Shown: one piece after another, positions 17,943-28,964 of the stretch
Numbering within the stretch: the first letter of the stretch is position 1
Layout: each line of letters begins with the position of its first letter
Made by a program: the position numbers and the translations under genes
The notes under the pieces: model-generated
Told to the model about the DNA's origin: nothing
Database searches by the model: none
The model's input: the letters and a program-made list of their open reading frames with translations, nothing else
NCBI RefSeq assembly: GCF_027587195.1
Contig: NZ_JAPDDP010000022.1
Location: 38,121-102,120 of the forward strand
Direction of reading: 5' to 3'
DNA: 64,000 bases
Source of the DNA: Solirubrobacter phytolaccae
GTDB taxonomy: Bacteria > Actinomycetota > Thermoleophilia > Solirubrobacterales > Solirubrobacteraceae

Positions 17943-18205
17943 CAGTCGCCGTCGTCGAGCGTGAGCGTGAACTTGGAGCCCGCGAGCGGGCCGATCGCGT
18001 GGTCGGCCGGGTTCACGACGAGGAAGCCGAGCGGCGCGCCGACGGCGAGCACGACCGTCGCGACCGCCGCCGCGAAGACGCGCGGAAGGGTGCGCTGGTC
18101 GACCGGCTCGGGGTCGTCGGCCAGGGCCAGGAAGGCGTGGGCAAGCGGCTGGGGCATGGGAACTCGGGCGACCGCGGCGGGGCAGCCGGTGTCGCGGCGA
18201 GTCAT
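17942..18205 (-). CDS. Small single-pass membrane protein upstream of kinase
   Basis: 87 residues, ATG start. One transmembrane helix lies at about 45-64 (VFAAAVATVVLAVGAPLGFLVV), with a short cytoplasmic N-terminus and a 20-residue outer tail. Its stop overlaps the kinase ATG, so the two are likely coupled, perhaps as a split version of a membrane receptor kinase. I do not recognise a family. Confidence 0.6.
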   Translation of the reverse strand: MTRRDTGCPAAVARVPMPQPLAHAFLALADDPEPVDQRTLPRVFAAAVATVVLAVGAPLGFLVVNPADHAIGPLAGSKFTLTLDDGD

Positions 18206-18226
18206 GCCCGCAGCCGCCGCTCCACA

Positions 18227-18243
18227 ATCCCGCTTTACGGGAT
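18227..18243. terminator. Short hairpin between divergent genes
   Basis: ATCCCG with CGGGAT around the loop CTTTA, in the 174-bp gap between the minus-strand membrane protein and the plus-strand WecA-like gene. It lies upstream of both, so it may be part of a leader or operator rather than a terminator. Confidence 0.3.
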
Positions 18244-18379
18244 GTCAACACCCTTTGACGGCCCCGAGACCGGGGGAATCGCCCCCTGGGCGATACCCCA
18301 AGCGCAACGCGAGCCCGCAGGGCGAGAGTTGCGCCGACGTGAGGTTGTCGGGGCGCCCTGCGATCCTGTGGCCGCAACC

Positions 18380-19537
18380 ATGGTCACCAAGGCCGTCCTC
18401 GCCGCGCTGGTCGCCTTCGCCGTGGCGGCCATCCTCACGCCCCTCGCAGCGCGCTTTGCGCGGCGGATCGGCGCGATCGACGCGCAGAAGGACATCGGCC
18501 TCGCCAAGGACGCGACCCCGCTGCTGGGTGGCCTCGCGATCTTCGGCGGCGCGCTCGTGGCGGGCCTGCTGTTCCTGCCGGACAACGACCGGACTGAAGG
18601 AATTCTTGCGGCGGCGGCGCTGATCACGATCGTCGGCGCGCTGGACGACCGCTTCGACCTGCCGCCGGTCGTCAAGTTCGCGGGGCAGATCGCCGCGGCG
18701 GTCGTGCTCGTCGCCTCCGGCGTGGTGGTGGACGCGTTCACGTTCCCGTTCCTGCACCGGGTCGAGCTCGGCGACTTCGGCGGCCCGCTCAGCGTCTTCG
18801 CGCTCGTGCTGCTGATGAACATCGTCAACTTCAGCGACGGCGCGGACGGGCTCGCCGCGGGCGTGTGCGCGATCGCCGCGCTCGCCTTCGCGGTCATCGC
18901 CTTCGACCTGGAGCGCCGCACCGCCGGCACGCTCGCCGCGATCACCGCCGGCGCCGCGCTCGGCTTCCTGCTGTGGAACTTCCCGCCGGCGAAGATCTTC
19001 ATGGGCGACTGCGGATCGAACCTGCTCGGCCTGCTGCTCGGCGCGGTGATCATCGAGGGCACGCTCAAGACCAACGCCTTGATCGCGCTGGTCGGCCCGC
19101 TCGTGGTGCTTGCCGTGCCGCTGCTGGACACGGGCTTCGTGGTGCTCAAGCGTCTGAAGTACCGGCGGCCGATCTACCGCGGCGACTCCAACCACTTCCA
19201 CCATCGCTTCTACCGGATGAAGTGGTCCACGCGGCGCTCGATCCTGTGGCTGTACGCGTGGACGTCCCTGATGGCCGGCACCGCGGTCGCACTGCGGTTC
19301 ATCCCGTATTCGGAGCGCGACGGCACGCTGACCGGCTGGGCGCTGCTGATGGCCGCGCTGCTGCTGCTGTGCGTGGCGGTGAGCCTGTACCTGATCTGGG
19401 TGCTCGAGATCATCAAGCTGCGGCGGCTGCGGGAATGGCAGCTGCGCCGCTCCGATCCCGACACGTCCGAGCACGACATCGACGAGGCCGTCGACCACGA
19501 GCTCGAAACCGGAGAGTTCGGGCAGGTTCGAACCTGA
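18380..19537 (+). CDS. Polyprenyl-phosphate GlcNAc-1-phosphate transferase (WecA/MraY family)
   Basis: 385 residues with about ten or eleven transmembrane segments. Family motifs are GALDDRFDLP (DD at 89-90), MNIVNFSDGADGLAAG at 146-161, IFMGDCGSNLLG and the cytoplasmic NHFHHRFYRM. It transfers a phospho-sugar from a UDP-sugar to undecaprenyl phosphate, starting wall polymer or exopolysaccharide assembly. WecA/TagO rather than MraY is favoured by the HHR-type loop and C-terminal tail. The tail (about 40 residues) is acidic and soluble. The ATG at 18380 is the first start that keeps the N-terminal helix intact. Confidence 0.9.
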   Translation: MVTKAVLAALVAFAVAAILTPLAARFARRIGAIDAQKDIGLAKDATPLLGGLAIFGGALVAGLLFLPDNDRTEGILAAAALITIVGALDDRFDLPPVVKFAGQIAAAVVLVASGVVVDAFTFPFLHRVELGDFGGPLSVFALVLLMNIVNFSDGADGLAAGVCAIAALAFAVIAFDLERRTAGTLAAITAGAALGFLLWNFPPAKIFMGDCGSNLLGLLLGAVIIEGTLKTNALIALVGPLVVLAVPLLDTGFVVLKRLKYRRPIYRGDSNHFHHRFYRMKWSTRRSILWLYAWTSLMAGTAVALRFIPYSERDGTLTGWALLMAALLLLCVAVSLYLIWVLEIIKLRRLREWQLRRSDPDTSEHDIDEAVDHELETGEFGQVRT

Positions 19538-19640
19538 ACTGTGCGGCTAACCGCACTTGCGCGATTTCGCGATGACTGGTTTCCTTCTTCAGGACGAGAT
19601 CAACCCTCGGACTTACGTCCGTGAGGAGGTGAGCAGGACC

Positions 19641-19742
19641 GTGAAGACGACGTACGCGATTTCCCTCAGGCAGCCGGCCTACATGCCCGGCTTCGGAGAC
19701 GCGTTCCGTCACGTCTCCGTCCTGCTCGCGTCGCAAGATTGA
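19641..19742 (+). CDS. Possible 33-residue leader-like ORF
   Basis: A GTG-started ORF preceded by AGGAGGTGAG at a workable distance. It encodes a short peptide starting MKTTYAISLRQPAYMPG. A 10-bp-stem hairpin follows its stop within five bases. The arrangement suggests a leader peptide or small protein, but codon evidence is thin and no family is recognised. Confidence 0.3.
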   Translation: MKTTYAISLRQPAYMPGFGDAFRHVSVLLASQD

Positions 19743-19746
19743 TCTT

Positions 19747-19778
19747 GGTCGCGGGCAGTCCATCTGCCGCCCGCGACC
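19747..19778 (+). terminator. Hairpin after the 33-residue ORF
   Basis: GGTCGCGGGC pairs perfectly with GCCCGCGACC around a 12-base loop. It is followed by CTCCTCACC, with no T-tract. It lies in the 315-bp stretch (19538-19852) that holds no long gene. Another small stem (CGGAC-TTAC-GTCCG) lies just before the ORF. Confidence 0.45.
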
Positions 19779-19852
19779 TCCTCACCTATAGCCCGAGGTC
19801 TTCAGCGCCCCCGCGTGCGGGCGGCTCCGTTCACATCAACTGGAGCCACCAA

Positions 19853-20047
19853 ATGCATACGCTCAATCAGGCCATCCTGGGTCACGTCGTCGCCGCAGAG
19901 CGCGCCGACCGAGCCCGGATCCGTGCGGTCAAGCCGCAGCGACCGGAACGCCCGCCCAGTGCGCCTTTGCGCGCCCGGGCGGCCTTCGTGACCGGCCGTC
20001 TGGCAGCCCGCCTGGACCGTGAGATGGCCCGCCGCGCCGTCATCTGA
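19853..20047 (+). CDS. Small basic protein, 64 residues
   Basis: An ATG start preceded by TGGAG nine bases upstream. The sequence is strongly basic and Ala/Arg-rich with a helical pattern (LNQAILGHVVAAERADRARIRAVK..., then FVTGRLAARLDREMARRAV). I do not recognise a family. It could bind nucleic acid or be a conserved actinobacterial small protein; this is not decidable here. Confidence 0.5.
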   Translation: MHTLNQAILGHVVAAERADRARIRAVKPQRPERPPSAPLRARAAFVTGRLAARLDREMARRAVI

Positions 20048-20098
20048 GGCGTGATCTAACAACGTGATTTCACGGGGCGCCGATACCCTCGGTGCCCC

Positions 20099-20467
20099 GT
20101 GGAGATCACCCGCCTCGAACATCGCGAGTCGTTCATCACCGCCGACGGCTCCTCCATCCGCGAGCTCGCCGGCGTCCCGTCCGGCAACGCCGTCAACCAG
20201 TCGCTCGCCGAGGCGACGGTCCCGCCGAGCGGCGAGACGTTCGAGCACTTCCACCGGGTCTCCGAGGAGATCTACTACTTCACGAGCGGGGCCGGCCGGC
20301 TGCGTCTCGGCGATGAAGAGGCCGACGTCAAAGCCGGCGACATGGTCGTGATCGCTCCGGGGACCAAGCACAAGCTGTGGAATCCCGGCGCGGAGCCGCT
20401 CGTGCTGCTGTGTTGCTGCTCGCCCGCGTACTCGCACGAGGACACCGTGTTGCTGGAGGGCGAGTGA
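20099..20467 (+). CDS. Cupin-domain protein
   Basis: 122 residues, one cupin_2 barrel. Motif 1 is EHFHRVSEEIYYFTSGAGRL (metal ligands His, His, Glu), motif 2 GDMVVIAPGTKHKLWNPG (third His). The CCC run near 105 is unusual. The family includes small dioxygenases, isomerases and sensors, and the reaction here is unknown. A GTG start is used. The stop overlaps the start of the following lipoprotein (GTGA), so the two are translated together. Confidence 0.8.
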   Translation: MEITRLEHRESFITADGSSIRELAGVPSGNAVNQSLAEATVPPSGETFEHFHRVSEEIYYFTSGAGRLRLGDEEADVKAGDMVVIAPGTKHKLWNPGAEPLVLLCCCSPAYSHEDTVLLEGE

Positions 20468-21075
20468 AGCGCCTCGCGCTGCTCGCGGCCACGACGGCGC
20501 TCGTGGCCGGCTGCGGGCAGGAGAAGGACGAGGGGATCTCGGGCGGCGGCAACGTCATCGGCCGCACCGTCACGGTCTATTCCCTGACGAACGACCCGGG
20601 CGGCGTGAGCCGCTCGTTCGTCGACGGCGAGAAGTTGGCGCTCTCGGACGCGGGCGGCAAGGCCGGCGACTTCGCCGTGAACTTCAACTCGCTGGACCTC
20701 GGGACCGACGAGGAGGCGCAGGCCGAGACCTCCCGGCGCGCCATCAACGACCCGCAGATCATCGCCACGATCGCCGACGCCACGCGCGTGACCGTGCCGC
20801 TGTTCAACGCCGCGGGCATCCTGCAGGTCGCGCCGAGCGGCGACCCGGGCCTGATCGACAACCCGGACGAGCTGCCGTCCGGGAAATCCACGGTCGGCCA
20901 GCTCGAGGGCACGGTGCCGGGCGACTTCGCGGCCCGCTACGAGCAGGCCTTCAACCGCGCGCCGGACCAGAACGCCGAGAACGGCTACCGCGCGATGGCG
21001 GCGACCCTCGCCGCGATCAAGACCGCGGGCGCGGCCGGCAACGACCGCACCCGCGTGATCGACAGCTACCTCTAG
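20464..21075 (+). CDS. Lipoprotein related to branched-chain-type periplasmic binding proteins, shortened
   Basis: 203 residues. The N-terminus is a lipoprotein signal with lipobox LVAGC (Cys17), so it is membrane-anchored outside the cell. The body resembles Leu/Ile/Val-type (Peripla_BP_6) binding proteins: YSLTNDPGG, GEKLALSDAGGKAG, and near the end GDFAARYEQAFNRAPDQNAENGYRAMAATLAAIKTAG. Full-length members have around 380 residues; here the middle of the two-lobe fold is missing without a frame break. It is either a decayed remnant or a reduced binding protein. No permease genes are adjacent. Confidence 0.65.
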   Translation: MKRLALLAATTALVAGCGQEKDEGISGGGNVIGRTVTVYSLTNDPGGVSRSFVDGEKLALSDAGGKAGDFAVNFNSLDLGTDEEAQAETSRRAINDPQIIATIADATRVTVPLFNAAGILQVAPSGDPGLIDNPDELPSGKSTVGQLEGTVPGDFAARYEQAFNRAPDQNAENGYRAMAATLAAIKTAGAAGNDRTRVIDSYL

Positions 21076-21503
21076 CTCTCGAAGCTCGTCTCGAGCGTGA
21101 TCTCCGGAACGGCGGCCAGCGCCTTGGAGATCGGGCAGCCTTCCTTCGCGCCCTGAGCGGCCGCGGCGAAGCCGTCGGCGTCCAGGCCGGGCACCTTGCC
21201 GGTGACCGACAGCGCGATCTTGGTGATTCCGAAGCCGCCTTCGACCTGGTCGACGGTGACGTGCGCCTCGGTGGCGAGCGACTCCGGCGGCGTGCCCGCC
21301 TGCGTGAGCCCGACGCTCAGCGCCATCGTGAAGCACGAGGCGTGCGTCGCGGCCAGGAGCTCCTCCGGGTTGGTGCCGGAACCGCTCTCGAAGCGGCCGC
21401 TGAAGTTGTACTGGGCGTCGAGGATCCCGGTCTCCGTCGAAACGGACCCGCCTCCCCGCTTGAAGTCGCCCTGCCAGTCGGCCTTCGCGCTACGTGTCGG
21501 CAT
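21072..21503 (-). CDS. OsmC/Ohr-family peroxiredoxin
   Basis: 143 residues from an ATG with a strong AGGAGG ribosome site nine bases upstream; a longer frame upstream is not needed. The two redox Cys are at 57 (ATHASCFTMAL) and 123 (KEGCPISKAL), placing it in OsmC/YhfA-type thiol peroxidases that reduce organic hydroperoxides. The exact subgroup (OsmC versus Ohr) leans to OsmC by the N-terminal WQGDFKRGGG segment. The 3' end overlaps the lipoprotein gene by 4 bp. Confidence 0.9.
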   Translation of the reverse strand: MPTRSAKADWQGDFKRGGGSVSTETGILDAQYNFSGRFESGSGTNPEELLAATHASCFTMALSVGLTQAGTPPESLATEAHVTVDQVEGGFGITKIALSVTGKVPGLDADGFAAAAQGAKEGCPISKALAAVPEITLETSFES

Positions 21504-21640
21504 TGTGTTCCTCCTGAAGGGGGTCGGACTACGTCGCAGCCACCATACGGCTAGCCTTCCCGCGGTGTCGCGCGAGAGGAGCGCGGCCGCGGCGTTCACC
21601 CACCCCTCAAGCTTTCCTGCTAGAGGCGGGTGTCACAAAG

Positions 21641-21670
21641 TTGTTACAAACTCGGAGAAGCCGCTATATT
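21641..21670 (+). promoter_or_regulatory. Predicted promoter of the ATP synthase operon
   Basis: TTGTTA (21641-21646), an 18-bp spacer, then TATATT (21665-21670), in an AT-rich patch that stands out from its surroundings. It lies 90 bp before the first operon gene and is oriented correctly for it. Confidence 0.6.
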
Positions 21671-21759
21671 GGCCCCCGCCGAACCGGCCGGGGAGCTCGC
21701 CAGTGCTCCTGCCACGCGAGTCCGCGTGGGGATGGCCTGGTGCGGCGCGTCAGCCTGCC

Positions 21760-22158
21760 ATGAGCTCTACGACAATGTCCCATTCTGACCCCCTGGTCTT
21801 CCTTCGCTACCTCGATGTGGCGCTGATCGTCCTCGCGGCGCCGTTCGTGGTGCTGATGGGCGGCCCGCTGCTCGGCTACGCCGTCGCCGGCGGCGTCTGG
21901 ATCGTCAGCCGCTTCGTCGCGGCGGCCATCGAGCGCTCCGCGCGCAAGTCGCGGTCGCCGAAGGCGCAGGTCGGCATCAGCTTCGGCGTCCTGATGGGAC
22001 GCGCGTGGGTCATGGGCATCGCCATCCTCGTGGTCGGCCTCGCCGGAGAACGGGAAGACGGTCTCATGGCGGCGCTCCTTGCGCTCGTGGCGTTCTCGGT
22101 CTATCTCGCCACCACGCTGATCATTCGCCCGACGGAGAGGAACAAGCCAAGCTCATGA
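21760..22158 (+). CDS. atpI: AtpI-like small membrane protein
   Basis: 132 residues from the ATG at 21760; a second in-frame ATG at 21775 is equally possible, since neither has a good ribosome site. Four hydrophobic segments are visible (about 20-40, 44-62, 82-103 and 107-125). By position (first gene, overlapping atpB as ATGA) and topology it matches the AtpI/ATP synthase I family, helper proteins for c-ring assembly or Mg2+ supply. Sequence similarity within that family is low, so the name rests on context. Confidence 0.65.
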   Translation: MSSTTMSHSDPLVFLRYLDVALIVLAAPFVVLMGGPLLGYAVAGGVWIVSRFVAAAIERSARKSRSPKAQVGISFGVLMGRAWVMGIAILVVGLAGEREDGLMAALLALVAFSVYLATTLIIRPTERNKPSS

Positions 22159-23039
22159 GCCAGTCCCGGAAGATCCTGCTGGGAGCCGGCGGCGCGTATC
22201 TGCTGCTGGTCGTCCTCGCGTTCATCCTCTTCGGGTCGGCCGGTCGTCAGGACTTCGTGCCGCAGGAGGAGTTCGAGCTCCCGACCTGGATCGAGCTCGG
22301 CCCGCTCGACATCAACAAGGCGGTCCTGTACCTCCTCATCTCCGGGATCCTCACGTGCGTGACGATGGTCTACATCGCCAAGCGCATGGAGGCGAAGCCG
22401 AACCGCATTCAGACCGCCGTCGAGGTGCTCTATGGCGTCATGCGGGACAACATCACCCGCGGGAACATGAACGACAAGATGGCCGCGAAGTGGTTCCCGT
22501 TCATCGGGGCGCTCTTCCTCTTCATCTGGTTCAACAACCTGATCGGCTTCATCCCGCTGCCGACCGGTCATCACCACTTCACGGTCCTCGGCCTCGAGAT
22601 CCCGACCTTCGGCATCTACGCGGCCACCGCGAACGTGTCGGTCCCGCTCGTCCTGTCGCTGCTCGTGTTCTTCTCGTACACGTTCGAGGGCATCCGCGCC
22701 AAGGGTGTCGGCGGCTACCTCAAGAGCCTGATCCCGGCGGGCGTCACCGGCGCCATGGCGGGCTTCATCTTCGTGCTCGAGCTGCTCTCGAACATCATGC
22801 GGATCGTCTCGCTCTCCGTGCGTCTGTTCGCCAACATGCTCGCGGGCCACTTGATCATCCTCTTCATGGCCGGCGGTCTGGCGATCCTGCTCGGCATTGC
22901 GGGCATCGGCGTCTTCTTGCTGCCGATCGGCATCGCGCTCTACCTGTTCGAGGTCGGCCTCGTGGCCACCCTGCAGGCCTTCATCTTCGCCACCCTGTCC
23001 GCGATCTACATCGGCGGCGCCGTCGCCGAGTCCCACTAA
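22155..23039 (+). CDS. atpB: ATP synthase Fo subunit a
   Basis: 294 residues, ATG overlapping the previous stop. Five or six transmembrane segments. The essential Arg is in SLSVRLFANMLAGH (helix 4), and the C-terminal helix carries FEVGLVATLQAFIFATLSAIYI. It forms the proton half-channels beside the c-ring. The first 60 residues include a periplasmic-facing loop typical of actinobacteria. Confidence 0.95.
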   Translation: MSQSRKILLGAGGAYLLLVVLAFILFGSAGRQDFVPQEEFELPTWIELGPLDINKAVLYLLISGILTCVTMVYIAKRMEAKPNRIQTAVEVLYGVMRDNITRGNMNDKMAAKWFPFIGALFLFIWFNNLIGFIPLPTGHHHFTVLGLEIPTFGIYAATANVSVPLVLSLLVFFSYTFEGIRAKGVGGYLKSLIPAGVTGAMAGFIFVLELLSNIMRIVSLSVRLFANMLAGHLIILFMAGGLAILLGIAGIGVFLLPIGIALYLFEVGLVATLQAFIFATLSAIYIGGAVAESH

Positions 23040-23051
23040 GGAGCTCTTCCC

Positions 23052-23327
23052 GTGACCACCCTGAGCACGATCCTGGCGTTCATCTTCGCCGCCGTGGACG
23101 ACGGCGCCGACGCTGGTAAGGCGATCGCCCTCGGCGTTGGCGGCGGCCTCGGCGCCGTGGGCGCCGGCGTCGGCATCGGCATCATCTTCGGCAAGGTCAT
23201 CGAGTCCGTTACTCGCCAGCCCGAGATGCGTGACGAGATCACTTCTATCCAGTGGCTCGGCTTCGCCCTTACCGAGGCCTGCTTCTTCTACGGCCTCGTG
23301 GCGGGCCTGATCGCCTTCTTCCTGTAG
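23052..23327 (+). CDS. atpE: ATP synthase Fo subunit c
   Basis: 91 residues, GTG start preceded by AAGGAG. Two hairpin helices: the first with a Gly-rich GVGGGLGAVGAGVGIG stretch, the polar loop RQP at 55-57, and the second with the ion-binding Glu75 (FALTEACFFYGLV). The lack of a Gln in the matching position of helix 1 suggests a proton rather than sodium site (inference). The N-terminus carries about 15 extra residues before the Gly-rich helix. Confidence 0.96.
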   Translation: MTTLSTILAFIFAAVDDGADAGKAIALGVGGGLGAVGAGVGIGIIFGKVIESVTRQPEMRDEITSIQWLGFALTEACFFYGLVAGLIAFFL

Positions 23328-23334
23328 GAGCGCG

Positions 23335-23892
23335 ATGAACCTCCTGTTCGCAGCCGAAGAAGCCGAGGAGGGCGGCAGCGGCCTCGTCTCCCCGGTCATC
23401 GGGGTGATGCTCTGGACGCTGATCGTCTTCGGCATCACGCTCATCGTCCTCTGGAAGGTCGCGTTCCCGCGGATCGCCGAGGCGCTCGACAAGCGCCAGC
23501 GGATGATCGAGGAATCGATCGACACGGCCGAGAAGACCAAGCGCGAAGCCGACGAGCTTCTGCGCGAATACCGCGAGCGTCTGTCGGACGCCCGTGGCCA
23601 GGCCGACGACATCGTCGCCCGTGCCCGCCGCACCGCGGACGCGCACGAGCAGGAGAGCCAGGCCGAGGCGCGCACCAAGCGTGAAGAGATGATGGATCAG
23701 ACGCGTCGCGACATCGAGGCCGAGACGCGCCGTGCGATCCAGCAGATCCGCAGTGAGGTCGCCGACCTCACCGTGCTCGCGACCGAGAAGGTCACGCGCA
23801 AGTCGCTTGACTCCTCCGACCAGAAGCGTCTGGTCGACGAGGCGCTGGCCGAGCTGGACTTCGCCGCCCTGGCCAACGAGGAGCGCCGTTAG
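23335..23892 (+). CDS. atpF: ATP synthase Fo subunit b
   Basis: 185 residues. One transmembrane helix (about 19-42, VIGVMLWTLIVFGITLIVLW) is followed by a long charged helix with coiled-coil character and a C-terminal part that binds delta. It forms the peripheral stalk. Seven bases separate it from atpE and two from atpH. Confidence 0.93.
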   Translation: MNLLFAAEEAEEGGSGLVSPVIGVMLWTLIVFGITLIVLWKVAFPRIAEALDKRQRMIEESIDTAEKTKREADELLREYRERLSDARGQADDIVARARRTADAHEQESQAEARTKREEMMDQTRRDIEAETRRAIQQIRSEVADLTVLATEKVTRKSLDSSDQKRLVDEALAELDFAALANEERR

Positions 23893-23894
23893 CG

Positions 23895-24425
23895 ATGGAA
23901 GAGATCGCCGCGGTCTACGCACGCTCGCTGTTCGAAGTCGCGCAGGAGCAGTCCAAGCTCGACACCGTGCGTGACCAGCTCGGCGCGTTCGCTGACGCGC
24001 TCAACGATTCCCGCGAGCTGCAGACGTTCTTCTTCTCGCCGTACTTTTCCACGGCCGAGAAGTCGGACGGGCTGGACCGCGCGGTCACCGACGCCGACCC
24101 GATCGTCGTCAACTTCCTGAAGCTCCTGATCGAGAACCACCGCACGCCGGCCATCTTCCGTGTCCGGCGCGAGCTGGACCGGCTGTGGCGGCAGGAGAAC
24201 AAGCGCCTGCCCGTGCAGGTCACCTCCGCGGTCGAGCTCGATCAGGCCACCGTGAACCAGATCGGTGATCGGATCGCCCAGCAGACCGGTCAGAAGATCG
24301 ATCTGTCCGCCTCGGTGGAGCCGGAAATCCTCGGCGGCATCGTGGTGCGCGTCGGCAACTCGATTCTCGACGCCTCGATCCGCAACCGCCTCGAACAACT
24401 TCGCAAGCAGGTCGCTCGGGCCTGA
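23895..24425 (+). CDS. atpH: ATP synthase F1 subunit delta
   Basis: 176 residues with the usual OSCP/delta layout: N-terminal helical bundle (AAVYARSLFEVAQEQ...) and C-terminal beta-rich segment (VTSAVELDQATVNQI, ILGGIVVRVGNSILDASIRNRLEQL). It joins the peripheral stalk to the top of F1. It stands between atpF and atpA as in most actinobacteria, but b and delta are not fused as they are in mycobacteria. Confidence 0.94.
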   Translation: MEEIAAVYARSLFEVAQEQSKLDTVRDQLGAFADALNDSRELQTFFFSPYFSTAEKSDGLDRAVTDADPIVVNFLKLLIENHRTPAIFRVRRELDRLWRQENKRLPVQVTSAVELDQATVNQIGDRIAQQTGQKIDLSASVEPEILGGIVVRVGNSILDASIRNRLEQLRKQVARA

Positions 24426-24446
24426 CCCGGCGCTAAGGAGCCAAGC

Positions 24447-26054
<1,608 letters not shown>

Positions 26055-26063
26055 CCCGCAGCC

Positions 26064-26993
26064 ATGGCGCTCAAGGACGTCAAGAGCCGCATCGCGTCGG
26101 TCAAGAACATCCAGAAGATCACGCGTGCGATGGAGATGGTCGCCGCGGCGCGTCTGCGCCGCGCCGAGCAGCGCATCGAGTCGCTGCGACCGTACGCGGG
26201 TGCCATCCGACGGATGACCCGTCAGGCGGCGCAGGCGGCCGGGAACGTCCCGAACCTGCCGATCCTCAACGAGCACGACTCGGAGGACAAGGTCGCGATC
26301 CTCATCGTCACGGGCGATCGCGGCCTGGCGGGCGCGTTCAACTCGCAGATCGTGCGAGCGGGCATGCGCGCGGGCAACGAGTACGAGACGGCCGGCAAGA
26401 GCACGGTCTGGTACGCGTCCGGCCGCCGCGGCGTGTCGTCGCTGGCGTTCCGCGGCCGTGAGGCCAAGGGCGCGTACACCGGCTTCACGGACCGCCCGTC
26501 CTACGCCAACGCGCGTGAGATCGCGGCCGAGCTCGTGTCCGCGTACGTGGACGGCGAGGTCGACCGCGTGGAGATCATCTACAACCGCTACGTGTCCGCG
26601 CTGACCCAGGAGGTCACGCGGGAGACGCTGCTGCCGCTGCAGCACGCGACGATCATGGGCGACGACGGTGCCGTCGACTCGCTCGGTGAGCGTGCGGCGG
26701 AGGACGAGGCGCTCGACCACGACCACGAGCACACCGCGCTGGTCGAGTACGAGCCCGACCCCGAGGAGATCCTCGAGCGTCTGATCCCGGCCTACGTGGA
26801 GATCTCGATCTTCCGCGCGCTGCTGGAGTCGACCGCGTCCGAGCACGGCGCGCGCATGACCGCCATGCGCAACGCCTCCGAGAACGCGGGCGACATCATC
26901 AAGGACCTCACCCTGGAGTTCAACCGCGAGCGCCAGGCCGCGATCACGCAGGAAATCATGGAAGTTGTCGCCGGCGCCGAGTCGCTGGTCTAA
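26064..26993 (+). CDS. atpG: ATP synthase F1 subunit gamma
   Basis: 309 residues. N-terminal helix VKSRIASVKNIQKITRAMEMVAAARLRRAEQR and C-terminal helix MRNASENAGDIIKDLTLEFNRERQAAITQEIMEVVAGAESL form the rotating coiled coil. The central Rossmann part holds ILIVTGDRGLAGAFNSQI. An acidic, His-rich insertion (EDEALDHDHEHTALVEY, around 208-224) is unusual and may be flexible. It sits 9 bp after atpA and 12 bp before atpD. Confidence 0.95.
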   Translation: MALKDVKSRIASVKNIQKITRAMEMVAAARLRRAEQRIESLRPYAGAIRRMTRQAAQAAGNVPNLPILNEHDSEDKVAILIVTGDRGLAGAFNSQIVRAGMRAGNEYETAGKSTVWYASGRRGVSSLAFRGREAKGAYTGFTDRPSYANAREIAAELVSAYVDGEVDRVEIIYNRYVSALTQEVTRETLLPLQHATIMGDDGAVDSLGERAAEDEALDHDHEHTALVEYEPDPEEILERLIPAYVEISIFRALLESTASEHGARMTAMRNASENAGDIIKDLTLEFNRERQAAITQEIMEVVAGAESLV

Positions 26994-28420
<1,427 letters not shown>

Positions 28421-28421
<1 letters not shown>

Positions 28422-28834
28422 TGGCCCGCACGCCTTTCAAGGTCGAGGTCCTCACCCCGGAAGGCGAGGTCTTCAACGACGAGGTCGAGATGGTCTCCAC
28501 GCGCACCAGCGTGGGGTCCATCGGCATCCTCGCCAACCACCAGCCGCTGCTGGCGATGCTCAACCCGACCGAGCTCCGGCTCTACAAGTCGGACTCCGAG
28601 GTCATCCGCTTCGCGCAGGGCGAGGGCTTCCTCCAGATGACCGGCGACCGCGCGCTCGTGCTCGTGGACGAGGTCTTCTCGGTGGACAAGCTCAACGCGT
28701 CCGACCTGCAGGAGCGCCTCAAGCGCGCCGAGGACGAGCTCGCCTCGGCCGAGGAAGGCACGGAGGAGCGCCGCGCCGCGGAGCGCGACAAGCGCCGCTA
28801 CGAGGCCTTCCTCAAGCTGGCGGACAACGCGTAG
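28421..28834 (+). CDS. atpC: ATP synthase F1 subunit epsilon
   Basis: 137 residues. N-terminal beta sandwich (FKVEVLTPEGEVFNDEVEMVSTRTSVGSIGILANHQPLLAML) and C-terminal helical pair with Ala/Glu-rich sequence. It couples the rotor and can inhibit ATP hydrolysis. It is the last gene of the operon, followed by a strong hairpin. Confidence 0.95.
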
Positions 28835-28858
28835 CTTCAGTCCGATAGATGTTGTGCC

Positions 28859-28883
28859 GAGAGCCCGCCTTGTGCGGGCTCTC
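28859..28883 (+). terminator. Terminator of the ATP synthase operon
   Basis: Perfect 10-bp stem GAGAGCCCGC / GCGGGCTCTC with a 5-base loop, 24 bp after the atpC stop, followed by CGCGTTTAA. Confidence 0.8.
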
Positions 28884-28915
28884 CGCGTTTAACGGCAACG
28901 GCATGCGGGCACAAA

Positions 28916-28940
28916 AAAGCCCGCCGGAAGGGCGGGCTTT
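28916..28940 (-). terminator. Terminator of the minus-strand secreted protein gene
   Basis: Perfect 10-bp stem AAAGCCCGCC / GGCGGGCTTT with a 5-base loop. Read on the minus strand it is followed by six T residues and lies 24 bp past the stop of the gene ending at 28965. It can also serve the plus strand. Confidence 0.85.
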
Positions 28941-28964
28941 CAGTGCGGCGCTAGGCGCCGGCGA

